64,000 nt of DNA, from the NCBI GenBank assembly GCA_003020985.1, contig PXRM01000014.1, positions 78,265 through 142,264 of the forward strand, read 5' to 3'. Below are positions 33,022-42,747 of the stretch, piece by piece (the stretch's first letter is position 1; every line of letters starts with the position of its first letter). The stretch is from Halobacteriales archaeon QS_4_70_19 (lineage in GTDB: Archaea; Halobacteriota; Halobacteria; Halobacteriales; Haloarculaceae). Under the pieces are notes generated by a model that searched no databases, was not told where the DNA came from, and saw only the letters and a program-made list of their open reading frames with translations. A program made the translations under genes and the position numbers.

Positions 33022-34839
33022 CTAGTCCGAGTCCTCGAAGTAGAGGTCGGCGATCCGGTCGCCGGTGCGCATCGCGAGCGCCTGCCCGGTGTTGGTGGGG
33101 TTCGGCCCGCCGAGCCCGTTCGGGAGGACGGAGTGGTCGGCGATGAACAGCCGGTCCACGTCGTAGGCCTCGCAGTTCTCGTCGGCGACGAAGCCCATCC
33201 GCATCGTCGAGTGGATGTGGATGGCGCTGGGGCCGGCGTCGAGCCGGTGGACGTGGACGTGCTCGTCCGGGTCCAGCCCGTCCGGGACGGCTCCCCGGAG
33301 GATGTTCGCACAGCGGCGCGACAGCTCGTCTCGCTTGCGGATGTCGTCCTCGCCGGGCGTGTAGGTGACCTTCGGGACGGCCCCGTGCTCGTCGGTGTAG
33401 CCCGAGAGTTCGACGCGGTTGCGCTTCTGCGGCGCGTCGTCGGTCATGATCTGGAGCGAGAGCATCCGGTCGTAGCCGGCCATGAACCGCTTGAGCTCCC
33501 GGCCGGCGATGCGTCCGCGGGTGTCCCACGGCTCGTCCGGGTCGGCCTCGACCCCGACGTCAGCCAGGATGTCGCTGGTGAAGGTCCGGCTCGACCCGGC
33601 GATGGAGGAGAGCGAGGTCGTCCCGGGGGCGCCGCCGTACGTCTGGACGCCGCCGAAGCCGGGCCAGTCGAAGCGGGCGGCGATCTGCTCGCCGGCCCAG
33701 GGGTCGATCTCCTCCTGCCCGATGGCTTTCCGCAGCGCCTCCTCGCTGAACTGTCCGACGACGACCTCGCCGAAGTGGATGGTCAGTCCCTTCCCGACCC
33801 AGTCGCTGCGCGGGAGCGGGGAGTTGAGCCAGAGGCGGGGCGTCTCGATGGCCCCGGCCGCCAGGACGACGGCGTCGGCCTCGACGATGCGGGAGTCACC
33901 GCTCCAGGTGTCGCGGAAGCGGACCCCTCGGGCCTCGACGCTGCCGGGGCCACCCTCCGTGAGCACCTCCGTCACGAAGGCGTTCGGCCGGATGGTGACG
34001 TTGCCCGTCTCCAGGGCCTCCGGGACGAAGCCGATGGCGCTCGACTTCTTGGCCTTCTCGGCGTAGTCGGCCCCGCGCGGGTGCGGGTTGCCGGGGATCT
34101 CGGTCCCGACCAGCGTGTGCCCGCCGACGCTATCGGCGCTGTAGTCGTCCGTGGTTCGGTCATCGTTCGCCCGGAGCTTCTCGTCCGGGCGGGTGATGGC
34201 GTTCGGCTGGGGGCGGTACCCCTCGGCCTGGACGTCACGCCCCTCCAGCAGGTCGAACCCCTCGCTGGCGGCCCCCTGGTAGTAGAGTTCCTCCTTCGGG
34301 GTGGTCGGGGCGGGCGAGACGTTGAGCCGGTCCTCGACGGTCCGGTAGTAGGACCTGTCCGACCCGGGCGGGCCCGCCTCGGCGAGGTCCTCGTAGTCGA
34401 TGAGCCAGCCCTCGCCGCCGGCGGCCACGCTGTTCTCCTCGAACGCCGCAGGGTACGCCCGCGGATGACAGCCGGTGTAGTGCAGCGTCGTCCCGCCGAC
34501 GCCGGCGACCTGCAGGATGAGGCCGTACTCGGGCTGCTCGCGGTACCAGAGCGGTCGCTCGATGTCCGCGGGTCCCCAGACGAGCTTCTCCAGCATCTCC
34601 GCCTCGCGGGTGGTGAACTGCTCGTCGAGCAGCTCCCCCGAGAGGTCGTCGGGGTCCGAGGAGACCTTCGCCGTCCCCGGCCCCTCGGTCGGCGTGGGCC
34701 ACTTCTCGTTGCCGAACCAGGGGCCGGCCTCGAGGACCAGCACGTCCAGCCCGCGCTCGCCGAGCCGCTGGGCACAGGCCGGGCCGTCGCCGCCGGCGCC
34801 CACGACGATGACGTCGAAGTCGCCCGTGTTCGTGCTCAT
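33022..34839 (-). CDS. GMC-family FAD-dependent oxidoreductase
   Basis: 605 residues. The FAD-binding N-terminus is VIVVGAGGDGPACAQRLGERGLDVLVLEAG; a further flavin segment is AGVGGTTLHYTGCHPRAYP; the C-terminal catalytic region holds HIHSTMRMG and SVLPNGLGGPNPTNTGQALAMRTGD, as in GMC oxidoreductases and gluconate/sorbitol dehydrogenase large subunits. It probably oxidises an alcohol or sugar. It lacks a Tat signal and overlaps by four bases the Tat-bearing partner gene, suggesting export as a complex with that subunit. No cytochrome subunit is adjacent. Confidence 0.9.
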   Translation of the reverse strand: MSTNTGDFDVIVVGAGGDGPACAQRLGERGLDVLVLEAGPWFGNEKWPTPTEGPGTAKVSSDPDDLSGELLDEQFTTREAEMLEKLVWGPADIERPLWYREQPEYGLILQVAGVGGTTLHYTGCHPRAYPAAFEENSVAAGGEGWLIDYEDLAEAGPPGSDRSYYRTVEDRLNVSPAPTTPKEELYYQGAASEGFDLLEGRDVQAEGYRPQPNAITRPDEKLRANDDRTTDDYSADSVGGHTLVGTEIPGNPHPRGADYAEKAKKSSAIGFVPEALETGNVTIRPNAFVTEVLTEGGPGSVEARGVRFRDTWSGDSRIVEADAVVLAAGAIETPRLWLNSPLPRSDWVGKGLTIHFGEVVVGQFSEEALRKAIGQEEIDPWAGEQIAARFDWPGFGGVQTYGGAPGTTSLSSIAGSSRTFTSDILADVGVEADPDEPWDTRGRIAGRELKRFMAGYDRMLSLQIMTDDAPQKRNRVELSGYTDEHGAVPKVTYTPGEDDIRKRDELSRRCANILRGAVPDGLDPDEHVHVHRLDAGPSAIHIHSTMRMGFVADENCEAYDVDRLFIADHSVLPNGLGGPNPTNTGQALAMRTGDRIADLYFEDSD

Positions 34840-36032
34840 CGGAACCCACCTCCGTCGAGCCACTCGCCGAGACGCGACGGGAGCTCCCCGGAGGCGGACG
34901 GGTCGGCCGAGTCCCGTCCGGCACTCCCGTCGGCGGTCGCTCCCTCGTCGGCCCTGCCAGCGGTCGCATCGCGGCCGCCCGCACTGCCGGCGTCCGCGTC
35001 GCTCCCCGCAGGACGACCGACGTCCCCGCCCGGTGGGCCGTCGGCGCGTCGGCGCCCGTACCCGGTGGCCTCGAACGCCTCGTCCAGTTCGTAGCCCAGC
35101 AGGGCGTCGTGCCCCTCGGTGACGCCGGGGTAGCCGCTCTGGGCCCAGCCAAGCAGCGTGTCGTACTCCTCCGGGGCGCTGGTGTACTTCGCCGGGTCGA
35201 ACTCGCGCTCGCTGGGCGCGTCATCGATGAAGTCGTCGTAGGCGTTCATGTCGCTGTAGAAGACGATGGGCGGGAACACGACCGCCAGGGCGACGATGAA
35301 GCTCCCCGTGCGGCTGTACTCGCCGTCGTCGACCTCGCCGAACTGGCTCGCCCGGTTCTCCACATCGTACAGTGCCCGGAAGCGGTCCTCGCGGGAGAGG
35401 GAGGCGAACGGGCCACCGGCGGGGCCGAACCGGCCGGGCTGGGGCTGGTCCTCGTTGCCGCCTCGGGCGAGTAGTTCGCTCGCCGCCGTGTCCAGGATGG
35501 CCGCCAGCGCCTGCGAGAGCGGCGCCGTCTGCCCCGTGTTGGCCACCTTCGGGACCGGGACCTCGGGCGACATGAAGTCGTTGAGGATGTCGATGCACAT
35601 CTCGGTCATCCCGGTGTCGAGCCCGCCCAGTTGGTGGACTTCGTCGAGCTCCTCGCCGACCTTGTCCGTCGTGACCGGCTCCTCGGTCGTATTGGGCACG
35701 ACGGCGTCGATGATGGCCTCGAACGTCGCCACCGTGTGCGGGTCCTTCCCGTCGGCCTCCTCCGGCAGGTCCTCCTCGTCGACCTGCGAGAGGAGCGTCT
35801 CCACCTGCTGGAGGACCGGCCCCGGCGTCACGGTCCCCACGCCGACGCCCATGCCGGCCATCCCGCCGAGAAAGCCACGCCGGCTCTGGCGCGAGGGGTG
35901 GGCATGGCGTTCCCCGCCCCGCCCCCTGTCGGCGTCGGCCGCCGCGGGCGGTGGGTCGCGCTGGTCGTCGATGGTTCCCGCTCGTTCGTTCCCGTCGGTG
36001 TCTCCTCGGTCGGTCGCTGGTCGCCCTGTCAT
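34836..36032 (-). CDS. Tat-exported gluconate 2-dehydrogenase subunit 3-like protein
   Basis: 398 residues. A hydrophilic leader of about 48 residues precedes the twin-Arg signal SRRGFLGGMAGMGVGVG. The following domain (ATFEAIIDAVVPNT, then FNDFMSPE-like DILNDFMSPEVPV) is that of small subunits of membrane-bound gluconate/sorbitol dehydrogenases. The last 75 residues are a low-complexity Gly/Asp/Ala/Ser tail, longer than usual. ATG 36032 is the first gene of the unit and overlaps the GMC gene (ATGA). It likely carries the flavoprotein out by the Tat route and ties it to the membrane. Confidence 0.83.
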   Translation of the reverse strand: MTGRPATDRGDTDGNERAGTIDDQRDPPPAAADADRGRGGERHAHPSRQSRRGFLGGMAGMGVGVGTVTPGPVLQQVETLLSQVDEEDLPEEADGKDPHTVATFEAIIDAVVPNTTEEPVTTDKVGEELDEVHQLGGLDTGMTEMCIDILNDFMSPEVPVPKVANTGQTAPLSQALAAILDTAASELLARGGNEDQPQPGRFGPAGGPFASLSREDRFRALYDVENRASQFGEVDDGEYSRTGSFIVALAVVFPPIVFYSDMNAYDDFIDDAPSEREFDPAKYTSAPEEYDTLLGWAQSGYPGVTEGHDALLGYELDEAFEATGYGRRRADGPPGGDVGRPAGSDADAGSAGGRDATAGRADEGATADGSAGRDSADPSASGELPSRLGEWLDGGGFR

Positions 36033-36298
36033 TGTTGCTCCGGCCCGTCGGCCGCCCACCACTGTCCGGTCGCCTCGACGCCCTCGCGTCTCCCGGTACA
36101 CCCCCAGGACGGCCGACGAGTCGCTCTGCAGGTGTTACGGACGACCGGGGCTAACGACTGTCGCCGTCTATGTAGGGACGTATATACGATACCCGACGAA
36201 CCCGACGGACGGAGCCCGGCAGCCGGCCCGCCGCCGGCCGAACGGGGCGTCGTCGTCCCGCAAGTCTTATGCACAGATGAGTCCGTCAGTGTACAGTA

Positions 36299-37084
36299 AT
36301 GGATACTACAGAGGAGCTGGCGCCGGCCGTCCGCTCCATCCTCGAGGCGGCCCGCGAGCGTGGCGGGAGCGACGGGCGGGTGACCGTCGACCCCCGATCG
36401 CTTCCGGACGCGTTCGCGGCCGCCGAGACGGACGGGCGGGTACCGCTGGTCGCGGAGGTGAAGCCGACCTCGCCGACGACCGAGGGCGAGCGCCGGGACG
36501 ACCCCGTCGCGCTGGCCGAGGAGATGGTCGCCGGCGGGGCGGCGGCGCTGTCGGTGCTGACCGAACCGGAGCACTTCGGCGGCTCGACCGAGGCGCTCGA
36601 ACGGGTCCGCGACGCCGTCGACGTGCCGGTGCTGCGGAAGGACTTCCTGCTCCGCGAGGCCCAGCTCGATGCGGTCGCGGCGGACGTGGTCCTGCTCATC
36701 GCGCGCTTCCTCGGTGACGACCTCGAACCGATGCTCCGCGCGGCCCGGGAGCGGGGGTTCCAGGTGCTCGTCGAGGTCCACGACATCGACGAGCTGGAGC
36801 GGGCGCTCGCCGCCGGGGCGGACATCGTGGGCGTGAACAACCGCGACCTCGCGGCGCTGGAGGTCGACCTGGAGACGTTCGAGCGCGTGGCGGGGTCGCT
36901 GTCGGCGAGCGAGCGTGAGAGCGTCACCCTGATTGCGGAAAGTGGCGTCGGTACCGTCGAGGACGCCGCGCGGATGCGACGGGCCGGGGCCGACGGACTG
37001 CTCGTCGGGTCGGCCATCATGGACGGGTCGGTCCGCGCGAACACGGAGCGGCTGACGACACCCGCCGAGGACCACACACAATGA
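36299..37084 (+). CDS. trpC: Indole-3-glycerol phosphate synthase
   Basis: Converts CdRP to indole-3-glycerol phosphate in tryptophan synthesis. The 261-residue TIM barrel carries [14 protein letters not shown] (catalytic Lys), [27 protein letters not shown] (catalytic Lys), [22 protein letters not shown] and LIAESGVGT, all in family order. It is the first gene of trpCBA; a TATA-like TCTTATGC lies about 30 bases before the ATG, giving a short leader. trpB starts in an ATGA overlap with its stop. Confidence 0.95.
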   Translation: MDTTEELAPAVRSILEAARERGGSDGRVTVDPRSLPDAFAAAETDGRVPLVAEVKPTSPTTEGERRDDPVALAEEMVAGGAAALSVLTEPEHFGGSTEALERVRDAVDVPVLRKDFLLREAQLDAVAADVVLLIARFLGDDLEPMLRAARERGFQVLVEVHDIDELERALAAGADIVGVNNRDLAALEVDLETFERVAGSLSASERESVTLIAESGVGTVEDAARMRRAGADGLLVGSAIMDGSVRANTERLTTPAEDHTQ

Positions 37085-38373
37085 GCGAACATCAGCAACG
37101 ACGCGGAGACGGGAAGTTCGGACGCTACGGCGGCCAGTACGTCCCGGAGGCGCTGATGCCGGCCATCGAGGAGCTGACCGACGCCTACGAGCGCTACGTC
37201 CTCGAGAACGGGGACGGCTTCATGGACGAGTTCCGCCGGCGGCTGCGGGACTTCGGCGGCCGGCCGACGCCGCTGGGCCGGGCCGACCAGTTGAGCGAGC
37301 GCTACGGTATCGAGGTGTACCTCAAGCGCGAGGACCTGCTCCACGGCGGGGCCCACAAGCTCAACAACGCGCTGGGGCAGTGCCTGCTGGCGAAGTACAT
37401 GGGCAAGGAGCGCATCGTCGCCGAGACCGGCGCCGGGCAGCACGGCACCGCGACGGCGATGGCCGCGGCTCACCTGGACATGCCCTGCGAGATCTACATG
37501 GGTCGGCGCGACATCAACCGCCAGCGACCCAACGTCTTCCGCATGCGCATCAACGGGGCGGAGGTCAACCCCGTGGACGTCGGTCGCGGGACGCTGAAGG
37601 AGGCCATCAACGAGACGATGCGCGACTGGGCCACGACCGTCGAGACCACCCACTACGTCATCGGCTCCATCGTCGGCCCGCACCCGTTCCCGTCGATGGT
37701 CCGGGACTTCCACCGGCCGATGAGCGCGGAGACGAAGCGCCAGTCCCGCGAGCAGTTCGGCCGGCTCCCGGACGCGGTCGTCGCCTGCGCCGGCGGCGGG
37801 TCGAACACGATGGGCATCTTCTCCGAGTTCACCGATTCACGCGACGGAGATGACGAGGACGTGACCGACGTGGACCTCTACGCCGTCGAGGCCGGCGGCT
37901 CGACGCTCGACGTGGACGAGGAGCGCGGCGTCGCGCCGAACTCGGCGTCGCTCTCGACCGGCAGCGAGGGCGTCCTCCACGGCGCCCGGACGAAGGTGCT
38001 CCAGGACACGGACGGGCAGATCATGGAGTCTCACTCCGTCTCGTCCGGACTGGACTACGCCGGTGTGGGCCCGGAGCTCGCCCATCTCGTGGACGAGGGG
38101 CGGGTCGATGCGGTGAACGTCGACGACGATGCCGCGCTGGAGGCGTTCCACCGGCTCTCACAGGCCGAGGGCATCATCCCCGCGCTGGAGACTGCCCACG
38201 CGCTGGCCTTCCTCGAGGAGCACGAGAACCCCGCCGAACTCGGCGAGTACGTCGTCGTCAACGTCTCCGGCCGCGGCGACAAGGACCTCGAGGCGGCCAT
38301 GGAGGAGACGGCCGGCCGGAACCTGGCGAACGCCCCCGAGATGGACGTCTTCGAGGGGGAGGGCCTGCAATGA
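37081..38373 (+). CDS. trpB: Tryptophan synthase beta chain
   Basis: 430 residues of the TrpB1 type. PLP is bound by Lys93 in [11 protein letters not shown]; the [10 protein letters not shown] phosphate-binding loop and [12 protein letters not shown] are present. It condenses indole with serine, taking indole by a channel from TrpA. It overlaps trpC upstream and trpA downstream, each by four bases. Length is slightly above the usual 390-400 because of an acidic C-terminal tail ([10 protein letters not shown]). Confidence 0.96.
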   Translation: MSEHQQRRGDGKFGRYGGQYVPEALMPAIEELTDAYERYVLENGDGFMDEFRRRLRDFGGRPTPLGRADQLSERYGIEVYLKREDLLHGGAHKLNNALGQCLLAKYMGKERIVAETGAGQHGTATAMAAAHLDMPCEIYMGRRDINRQRPNVFRMRINGAEVNPVDVGRGTLKEAINETMRDWATTVETTHYVIGSIVGPHPFPSMVRDFHRPMSAETKRQSREQFGRLPDAVVACAGGGSNTMGIFSEFTDSRDGDDEDVTDVDLYAVEAGGSTLDVDEERGVAPNSASLSTGSEGVLHGARTKVLQDTDGQIMESHSVSSGLDYAGVGPELAHLVDEGRVDAVNVDDDAALEAFHRLSQAEGIIPALETAHALAFLEEHENPAELGEYVVVNVSGRGDKDLEAAMEETAGRNLANAPEMDVFEGEGLQ

Positions 38374-39215
38374 ACGGCGACCCGACACCCAGTACCCTCC
38401 TGCCGGACGGCGGCGAGAGCCGCATCCCGGACGCGTTCGACGGCGAGCCCGCGTTCGTCCCCTACCTCGCAGCGGGCGACCCCTCCTACGCCGGCGCGGA
38501 CTGCATCGAACTCGGGCTGCCGTTCTCCGAACCGATCGCGGAGGGGCCGACCATCCAGCAGGCCGTCGTCCGGGCGATGGAGGGGGGCATGACCGTCGAG
38601 CGCTACTTCGAGTTCGTCTCGGAACTGGACGTGGACGTCCCGCTGGTCTGTATGACCTACTACAACCTCATCTACCGCTACGGCGACGCGGCGGGCCCCG
38701 AGCCGTTCGTCGAGCGCGCGGCCCGGGAGGGCATCGACGGCTTCGTCGTGCCCGACCTGCCGGTCGAGGAGGCCGGTCCCCTCCGTGCGGCCTGCGACGA
38801 GCACGGGCGCGACCTCGTGTCCATCGTCGCGCCGACGACCGCCGACGAGCGGCTCCGGCGGCTGGTCGACCGCTCCTCCGGCTACCTCTACATCCAGGCA
38901 CGGCTCGGCGTGACCGGTGCTCGCACGAGCGTCTCCGGCCGCACGGCCGAGTCGCTCGCGCGGGTCGCCGAGACCGGGACGGACCTCCCCCGCGCGGTCG
39001 GCTTCGGCATCTCCTCGTTCGAGCAGGCTCGGGACGTCATCGCCGCGGGCGCCGACGGCGTCATCGTCGGGAGCGCCCTCGTCGATGTCGTCGCCGAGGG
39101 CCACGAGGAGGACCGACCGGTCGAGGAAACCGCGGCTCGGCTTGAGGACCTCGGCCGGGAGCTAACGGAGGGTGCGCTGGCGGGTGCCGAGACGGGGGCA
39201 TCACAGGCGGACTGA
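38370..39215 (+). CDS. trpA: Tryptophan synthase alpha chain with a short internal deletion
   Basis: 281 residues. Family landmarks: [10 protein letters not shown], the catalytic Glu47 in [49 protein letters not shown] and [11 protein letters not shown]. Between GDP and GAD only three residues (SYA) occur where TrpA proteins have about fifteen, so roughly twelve residues of the first barrel helix are missing in frame. The second acid in the loop is Glu (PIAEGP) rather than the bacterial Asp. The enzyme may be altered or the sequence collapsed here. Last gene of trpCBA, in ATGA overlap with trpB. Confidence 0.9.
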   Translation: MNGDPTPSTLLPDGGESRIPDAFDGEPAFVPYLAAGDPSYAGADCIELGLPFSEPIAEGPTIQQAVVRAMEGGMTVERYFEFVSELDVDVPLVCMTYYNLIYRYGDAAGPEPFVERAAREGIDGFVVPDLPVEEAGPLRAACDEHGRDLVSIVAPTTADERLRRLVDRSSGYLYIQARLGVTGARTSVSGRTAESLARVAETGTDLPRAVGFGISSFEQARDVIAAGADGVIVGSALVDVVAEGHEEDRPVEETAARLEDLGRELTEGALAGAETGASQAD

Positions 39216-39301
39216 GGGGCGGAGACGTACACACCTGATTTCAGACCGGCATCGCGCCGTGAGACAGGCCACGGGGCGGGACTGGAAGGGGCCGGTTGGC
39301 C

Positions 39302-39346
39302 GGCGGCTTCGCCGCCAGCTAATAGATTGTCGGCTGCGCCGACAAT
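39302..39346. repeat. Two adjacent perfect hairpins downstream of trpA
   Basis: GGCGGC-TTC-GCCGCC at 39302-39316 and ATTGTCGGC-TGC-GCCGACAAT at 39326-39346 each form a perfect stem with a three-base loop. They could terminate the trp transcript or belong to the element relic. Confidence 0.6.
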
Positions 39347-39471
39347 CCGCTCGACCTTGCCCGGACGACGTAAGCACCACAGGGAGCGAGCAACGCGAGC
39401 GACCGAGGAGCGCAACGAGGCCCGACAGGTCGAGCGGCCGGGGGCTTTCTACAGGCGGAGCAGGCCGAGTG

Positions 39472-39492
39472 CCTCGGGGCTTGCCCCCGAGG
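39472..39492. repeat. 21-base hairpin, copy 1
   Basis: An eight-base perfect stem (CCTCGGGG/CCCCGAGG) around the loop CTTGC. The identical 21 bases recur at 39799-39819 in the same orientation. Confidence 0.75.
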
Positions 39493-39798
39493 GTGAAGGC
39501 TGTCGAAAGAGTAACCAAACCACGAGTCGCACAGTCTGTACAGTCAGAGACCCACAAAGACGGATTGAAGACCGTAATCCAACGCTGACTGAGGCGACTT
39601 GGAAATGCGACTCCTCTCAAAATCCTGCTACGGCAGGTGCGACGGGAGTTGTCGGGCGGGGTGGAGCCGCCGACCCTCACGGACGCATCGAGTGTTCGGG
39701 TGTGAATTCCAGCCGACCCATTTCGGGAAGGTCGAGGGGAAGTAAATTCGCCTGCGACGGCACGGCCCGGTTTGGGACGTGCGGTCAGGACGGCGAAG

Positions 39799-39819
39799 CC
39801 TCGGGGCTTGCCCCCGAGG
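39799..39819. repeat. 21-base hairpin, copy 2
   Basis: Exact copy of the hairpin at 39472-39492. Both copies are flanked by a G/A-rich left side and GGT/GGG on the right, so the shared unit is only slightly longer than 21 bases. Confidence 0.75.
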
Positions 39820-39954
39820 TACTTCACAGGACGCCGCTGTCGATGATACCAGTCCAGCCGTGTGATTCGCGTTCGGCGACAATGACCCAGTTATCGTGCA
39901 ACGTCGGCCCCGACCGGAACGCCCTTGTTCGTACCTGCCACACCTACGGACAAC

Positions 39955-40749
39955 ATGGATGCAGGGAAGGCGGCCCGTCTGAACCGCATCGGGACGGACG
40001 GGCGGTACGTGGTGGTGCCGATGGACCACGGCATCACACTGGGCGCAGTGACCGGGCTGAAGGACATCGAGAGCACCATCGCCGCCATCACGCGCGGCGG
40101 TGCGGACTCGGTGCTCACCCAGAAGGGGATCGCACCGCGGGTCCACCCCAACAGGAACGACGCGGGCTACATCGTCCACCTGAACGGCTCGACCGCCGTA
40201 GGGCCCGACACGAACGACAAGCGGACGACCGGCTCCGTGGTCGACGCCATCCGGGCGGGCGCCGACGCCGTCTCCTTCCACGTCAACGTCGGCTCGGACC
40301 ACGAACCCGGCCAGATCGAGGAGCTCGCCGGGCTCACGACCGAGGCCGCCGACTACGGCCTGCCGGTGCTGGCGATGACCTACGCACGGGGCCCGGGCGT
40401 CGACGAGCACGACCCGGAGGCGCTGGGCCACGCCGTCCGGCTGGGCGAGGAACTCGGCGCGGACGTCGTGAAGACGGCGTACTCGGGCGATGCGGAGTCG
40501 TACGAGCACGTCTGCGAGTCCACCCGACTGCCGGTCGTCATCGCCGGCGGCGAACCCGACACCGACCGCGAGACGCTGGCCGACGTCCGTGGCGCGATGG
40601 ACGGTGGCGCCGCCGGCGTCTCGATGGGGCGCACCATCTTCCAGCACGACGACCCCGAGGCGATGACCCGCGCCGTCCACCTGGTCGTCCACGAGAGCGC
40701 CGACCCCGACGAGGCGCTGCGGGAGTCCGGACTGGCCGTCGAGGCCTGA
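39955..40749 (+). CDS. aroA': 2-amino-3,7-dideoxy-D-threo-hept-6-ulosonate (ADTH) synthase
   Basis: 264 residues of the DhnA/class I aldolase family. Landmarks are VVVPMDHGITLGA, AVSFHVNVGSDHE, the Schiff-base Lys in ADVVKTAYSGD, and VVIAGGEPDTDRETL plus GVSMGRTIFQHDDP for phosphate binding. In archaea lacking DAHP synthase it makes the precursor that AroB-prime turns into dehydroquinate. Its place next to trpCBA supports this aromatic role over a fructose-bisphosphate aldolase one. ATG 39955 is chosen over the track start ten codons earlier. It seems to have its own promoter beyond the hairpin region. Confidence 0.92.
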   Translation: MDAGKAARLNRIGTDGRYVVVPMDHGITLGAVTGLKDIESTIAAITRGGADSVLTQKGIAPRVHPNRNDAGYIVHLNGSTAVGPDTNDKRTTGSVVDAIRAGADAVSFHVNVGSDHEPGQIEELAGLTTEAADYGLPVLAMTYARGPGVDEHDPEALGHAVRLGEELGADVVKTAYSGDAESYEHVCESTRLPVVIAGGEPDTDRETLADVRGAMDGGAAGVSMGRTIFQHDDPEAMTRAVHLVVHESADPDEALRESGLAVEA

Positions 40750-40886
40750 TTTCCGGATAATCTGCCCGATTCTCGGCTTCCGTTCTAAGTACGTCAGATA
40801 CCCCCGCTGTTTCCGAACAACCGTGCCGATATCGTCCGCCGGTCCACGGTCCACCCCTTCATTACGGGGCCGGCCCAACGGCCGCC

Positions 40887-42738
40887 ATGAGCGAGCGGAA
40901 GGAGTTCAGGGACCTCGCGCCGCCCGGGGAGGCCCACGCGGCCATCGCCTCCCTCGACCTCACGCCCGGCCCGGAGCACGTACCGCTCCGGGAGGCGCGG
41001 GGGCGCGTCCTGCACGAGCGTATCGACGCCGCCATCGACGTGCCCGGCTTCGACCGGGCCGCCGTCGACGGCTACGCCGTCCACGCCGCGGACACGTTCG
41101 GCGCGGACGAGGCCGACCCCGCGTGCCTCGAGCTGGCGGGCGAGGTCCACAACCGACATGGAAGACGGGGAGGTCCTCGTCCGCACCTCGGTCGCACCCG
41201 GTGACCGCGTGATGTTCGCGGGTGCGGACGTGGCTGCCGGCGAGCGCGCGCTCGGACCGGGGACGGAGCTCGGCCCGCGGGAGATCGGGCTGCTCGCCGC
41301 CCTCGGCGTGGACGAGATCCCCGTCCGGGGGCGGCCGACGGTCGGCATCGTCTCCACCGGCGAGGAGCTCGTCCGGCCGGGGGCGGACCTGGACAGCGAT
41401 GCCGGGCAGATCTACGACGTGAACTCCTACACGACCGCCACGGCCGTCGAGGCGGCCGGCGGCGAGGCCCGGCTCTACCCGCACGCGGGCGACGACTACG
41501 ACGCGATGGAGGAGGCGCTGCGCGAGGCCGCCACGGAGTGTGACCTCGTGCTCTCCTCGGGGTCGACGTCGGCCTCGGCCGTCGACGTCATCTACCGGGT
41601 CATCGAGGAGCGCGGGGAGCTGCTGCTCCACGGCGTCGCGGTGAAGCCGGGGAAGCCGATGCTCGTCGGGCGCCTGGGCGGAAGTGCCTACGTCGGCCTG
41701 CCGGGGTACCCCGTCTCGGCGCTGACCATCTTCCGGACGTTCGTCGCGCCCGCCATCCGCGAGGCGGCGGGCCTGCCGGCAGCGGAGACCGCCACGGTCG
41801 AGGGGCGGATGGCCGTCCCCGAGCGCTACAGCGAGGGCCGACTGCGCTACATGCCCGCGGGGCTCGTGACCGACGGTGACGGCCGGACGCTGGTCTACCC
41901 CGTGGACAGGGGCAGCGGCGCGACCACGTCACTGGTCGAGGCCGACGGCGTCGTGGCCGTCGACCGCGACGTGGAGTACCTCGACGAGGGCGAGCAGGTG
42001 TCGGTCCAGCTGTTCTCGCCGGACGTGCGTCCCCCGACGCTGTTCGGCGTCGGCGAGGACGACCCCCTGCTGTCGGACCTGCTGGACCGAGTGGCCCGCG
42101 GACGCGGGCCGCAGTCGGCGAGCGGGGAGCGAGGCGACCCGCGAGCGGCTGTCTCGAGCGTCCAGCGGCCCCGCTACCTCGGCGTCGGCTCGCGCGAGGG
42201 GCTCCGGCGACTGCGCGACGGCGTCCCCGACGTGGCCGTCACGAGTGCCCCGGGGGAGGTCGATGTCGAGGCCGAGGCACTCGGCGCGTGGACTCGGGAG
42301 TGGGGGCTGGTCGTCCCGGCGGGCAACCCGGAGGCCATCGAGGGGCTGGGCGACCTCGTCGACCGCGATCTCCGGTTCGTCAACCGGACCTCGGCGTCGG
42401 GGCTTCGCACCTCGCTCGGGAACGCCGTCGCTGCGCTGGCCGGGGAGCGCGACGTCGACCGCCACGATCTCGTGGACGCCATCGACGGGTTCGACGCCGG
42501 GGCGCGGGCCCACGAGAGCCCCGCGCGGCGCGTCCTCGCGGGGAAGGCCGACGCGGGGCTCGGCCTCCGGGTGACGGCCGACCGCCTGGACGGAGGTTTC
42601 GTCCCGGTCGGGACCGAGACGGTCCGCGTCCTCGCGAACCCCGACCGCGTGGAGAAGCCCGGCGTGGCGGCGCTCCGCGAGGCGATCACGGACGCCGACG
42701 CGGACATCGCGGCACTGGGGGGCTACGGGCGGCCCTGA
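40887..42738 (+). pseudogene. Second MoeA with C-terminal periplasmic-binding-like domain, disrupted
   Basis: Two plus-strand frames belong to one haloarchaeal MoeA-LysR-type fusion. The first (40887-41204) covers RDLAPPGEAHAAIASLDL to FDRAAVDGYAVHAADTFGAD and ELAGEVH, then loses frame. The second (from about 41155) resumes at TDMEDGEVLVRTSVAPGD and runs through GSTSASAVDVIYRV, HGVAVKPGKPMLVG, LPGYPVSAL and a substrate-binding-like domain (YLGVGSREGLRRL, LVVPAGNPEAIEGL) to 42738. Alignment with the intact MoeA at 3.4 kb shows about 33 residues, including the TG...PxGADAVVMVE segment, missing at the join: about 100 bases deleted out of frame. The second ORF has an ATG (41158) and could still be made. 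Confidence 0.82.
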
Positions 42739-42747
42739 GGAGACGCC

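Larger units (their letters stand above)
39290..39830. mobile_element. Possible relic of a small non-autonomous mobile element (hairpin-rich region)
   Basis: This stretch behind trpA has no plausible gene yet is packed with perfect hairpins: GGCGGC-TTC-GCCGCC, a nine-base stem with a three-base loop, and two identical 21-base hairpins 327 bases apart. Composition differs from flanking genes. The layout is reminiscent of IS200/IS605-derived or palindrome-associated elements of haloarchaea, with the second 21-base hairpin near a right end (followed by GTACTTCAC-type sequence). No transposase, TnpB or target duplication can be shown, so the call is tentative and the ends are approximate. Confidence 0.35.

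Noticed and set aside
38540-38552. Glu in place of bacterial Asp in the TrpA loop as a defect
   Set aside because: Archaeal TrpA sequences often differ at this loop, so the substitution alone is not evidence of damage, unlike the missing helix.
38055-39104. Minus-strand ORF opposite trpA and trpB
   Set aside because: Shadow ORF typical of high-GC genomes; the opposite strand encodes TrpB/TrpA with full motifs.
39360-39425. GAGCGAGC/GCGAGCGACC runs as an origin or operator array
   Set aside because: Such words are common in haloarchaeal intergenic DNA and show no regular spacing; no replication initiator gene is nearby.
39201-39827. 208-residue minus-strand ORF covering the hairpin region
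   Set aside because: It contains the two hairpins as LGGKPRG repeats but otherwise has no protein-like pattern; better explained as non-coding repeat DNA.
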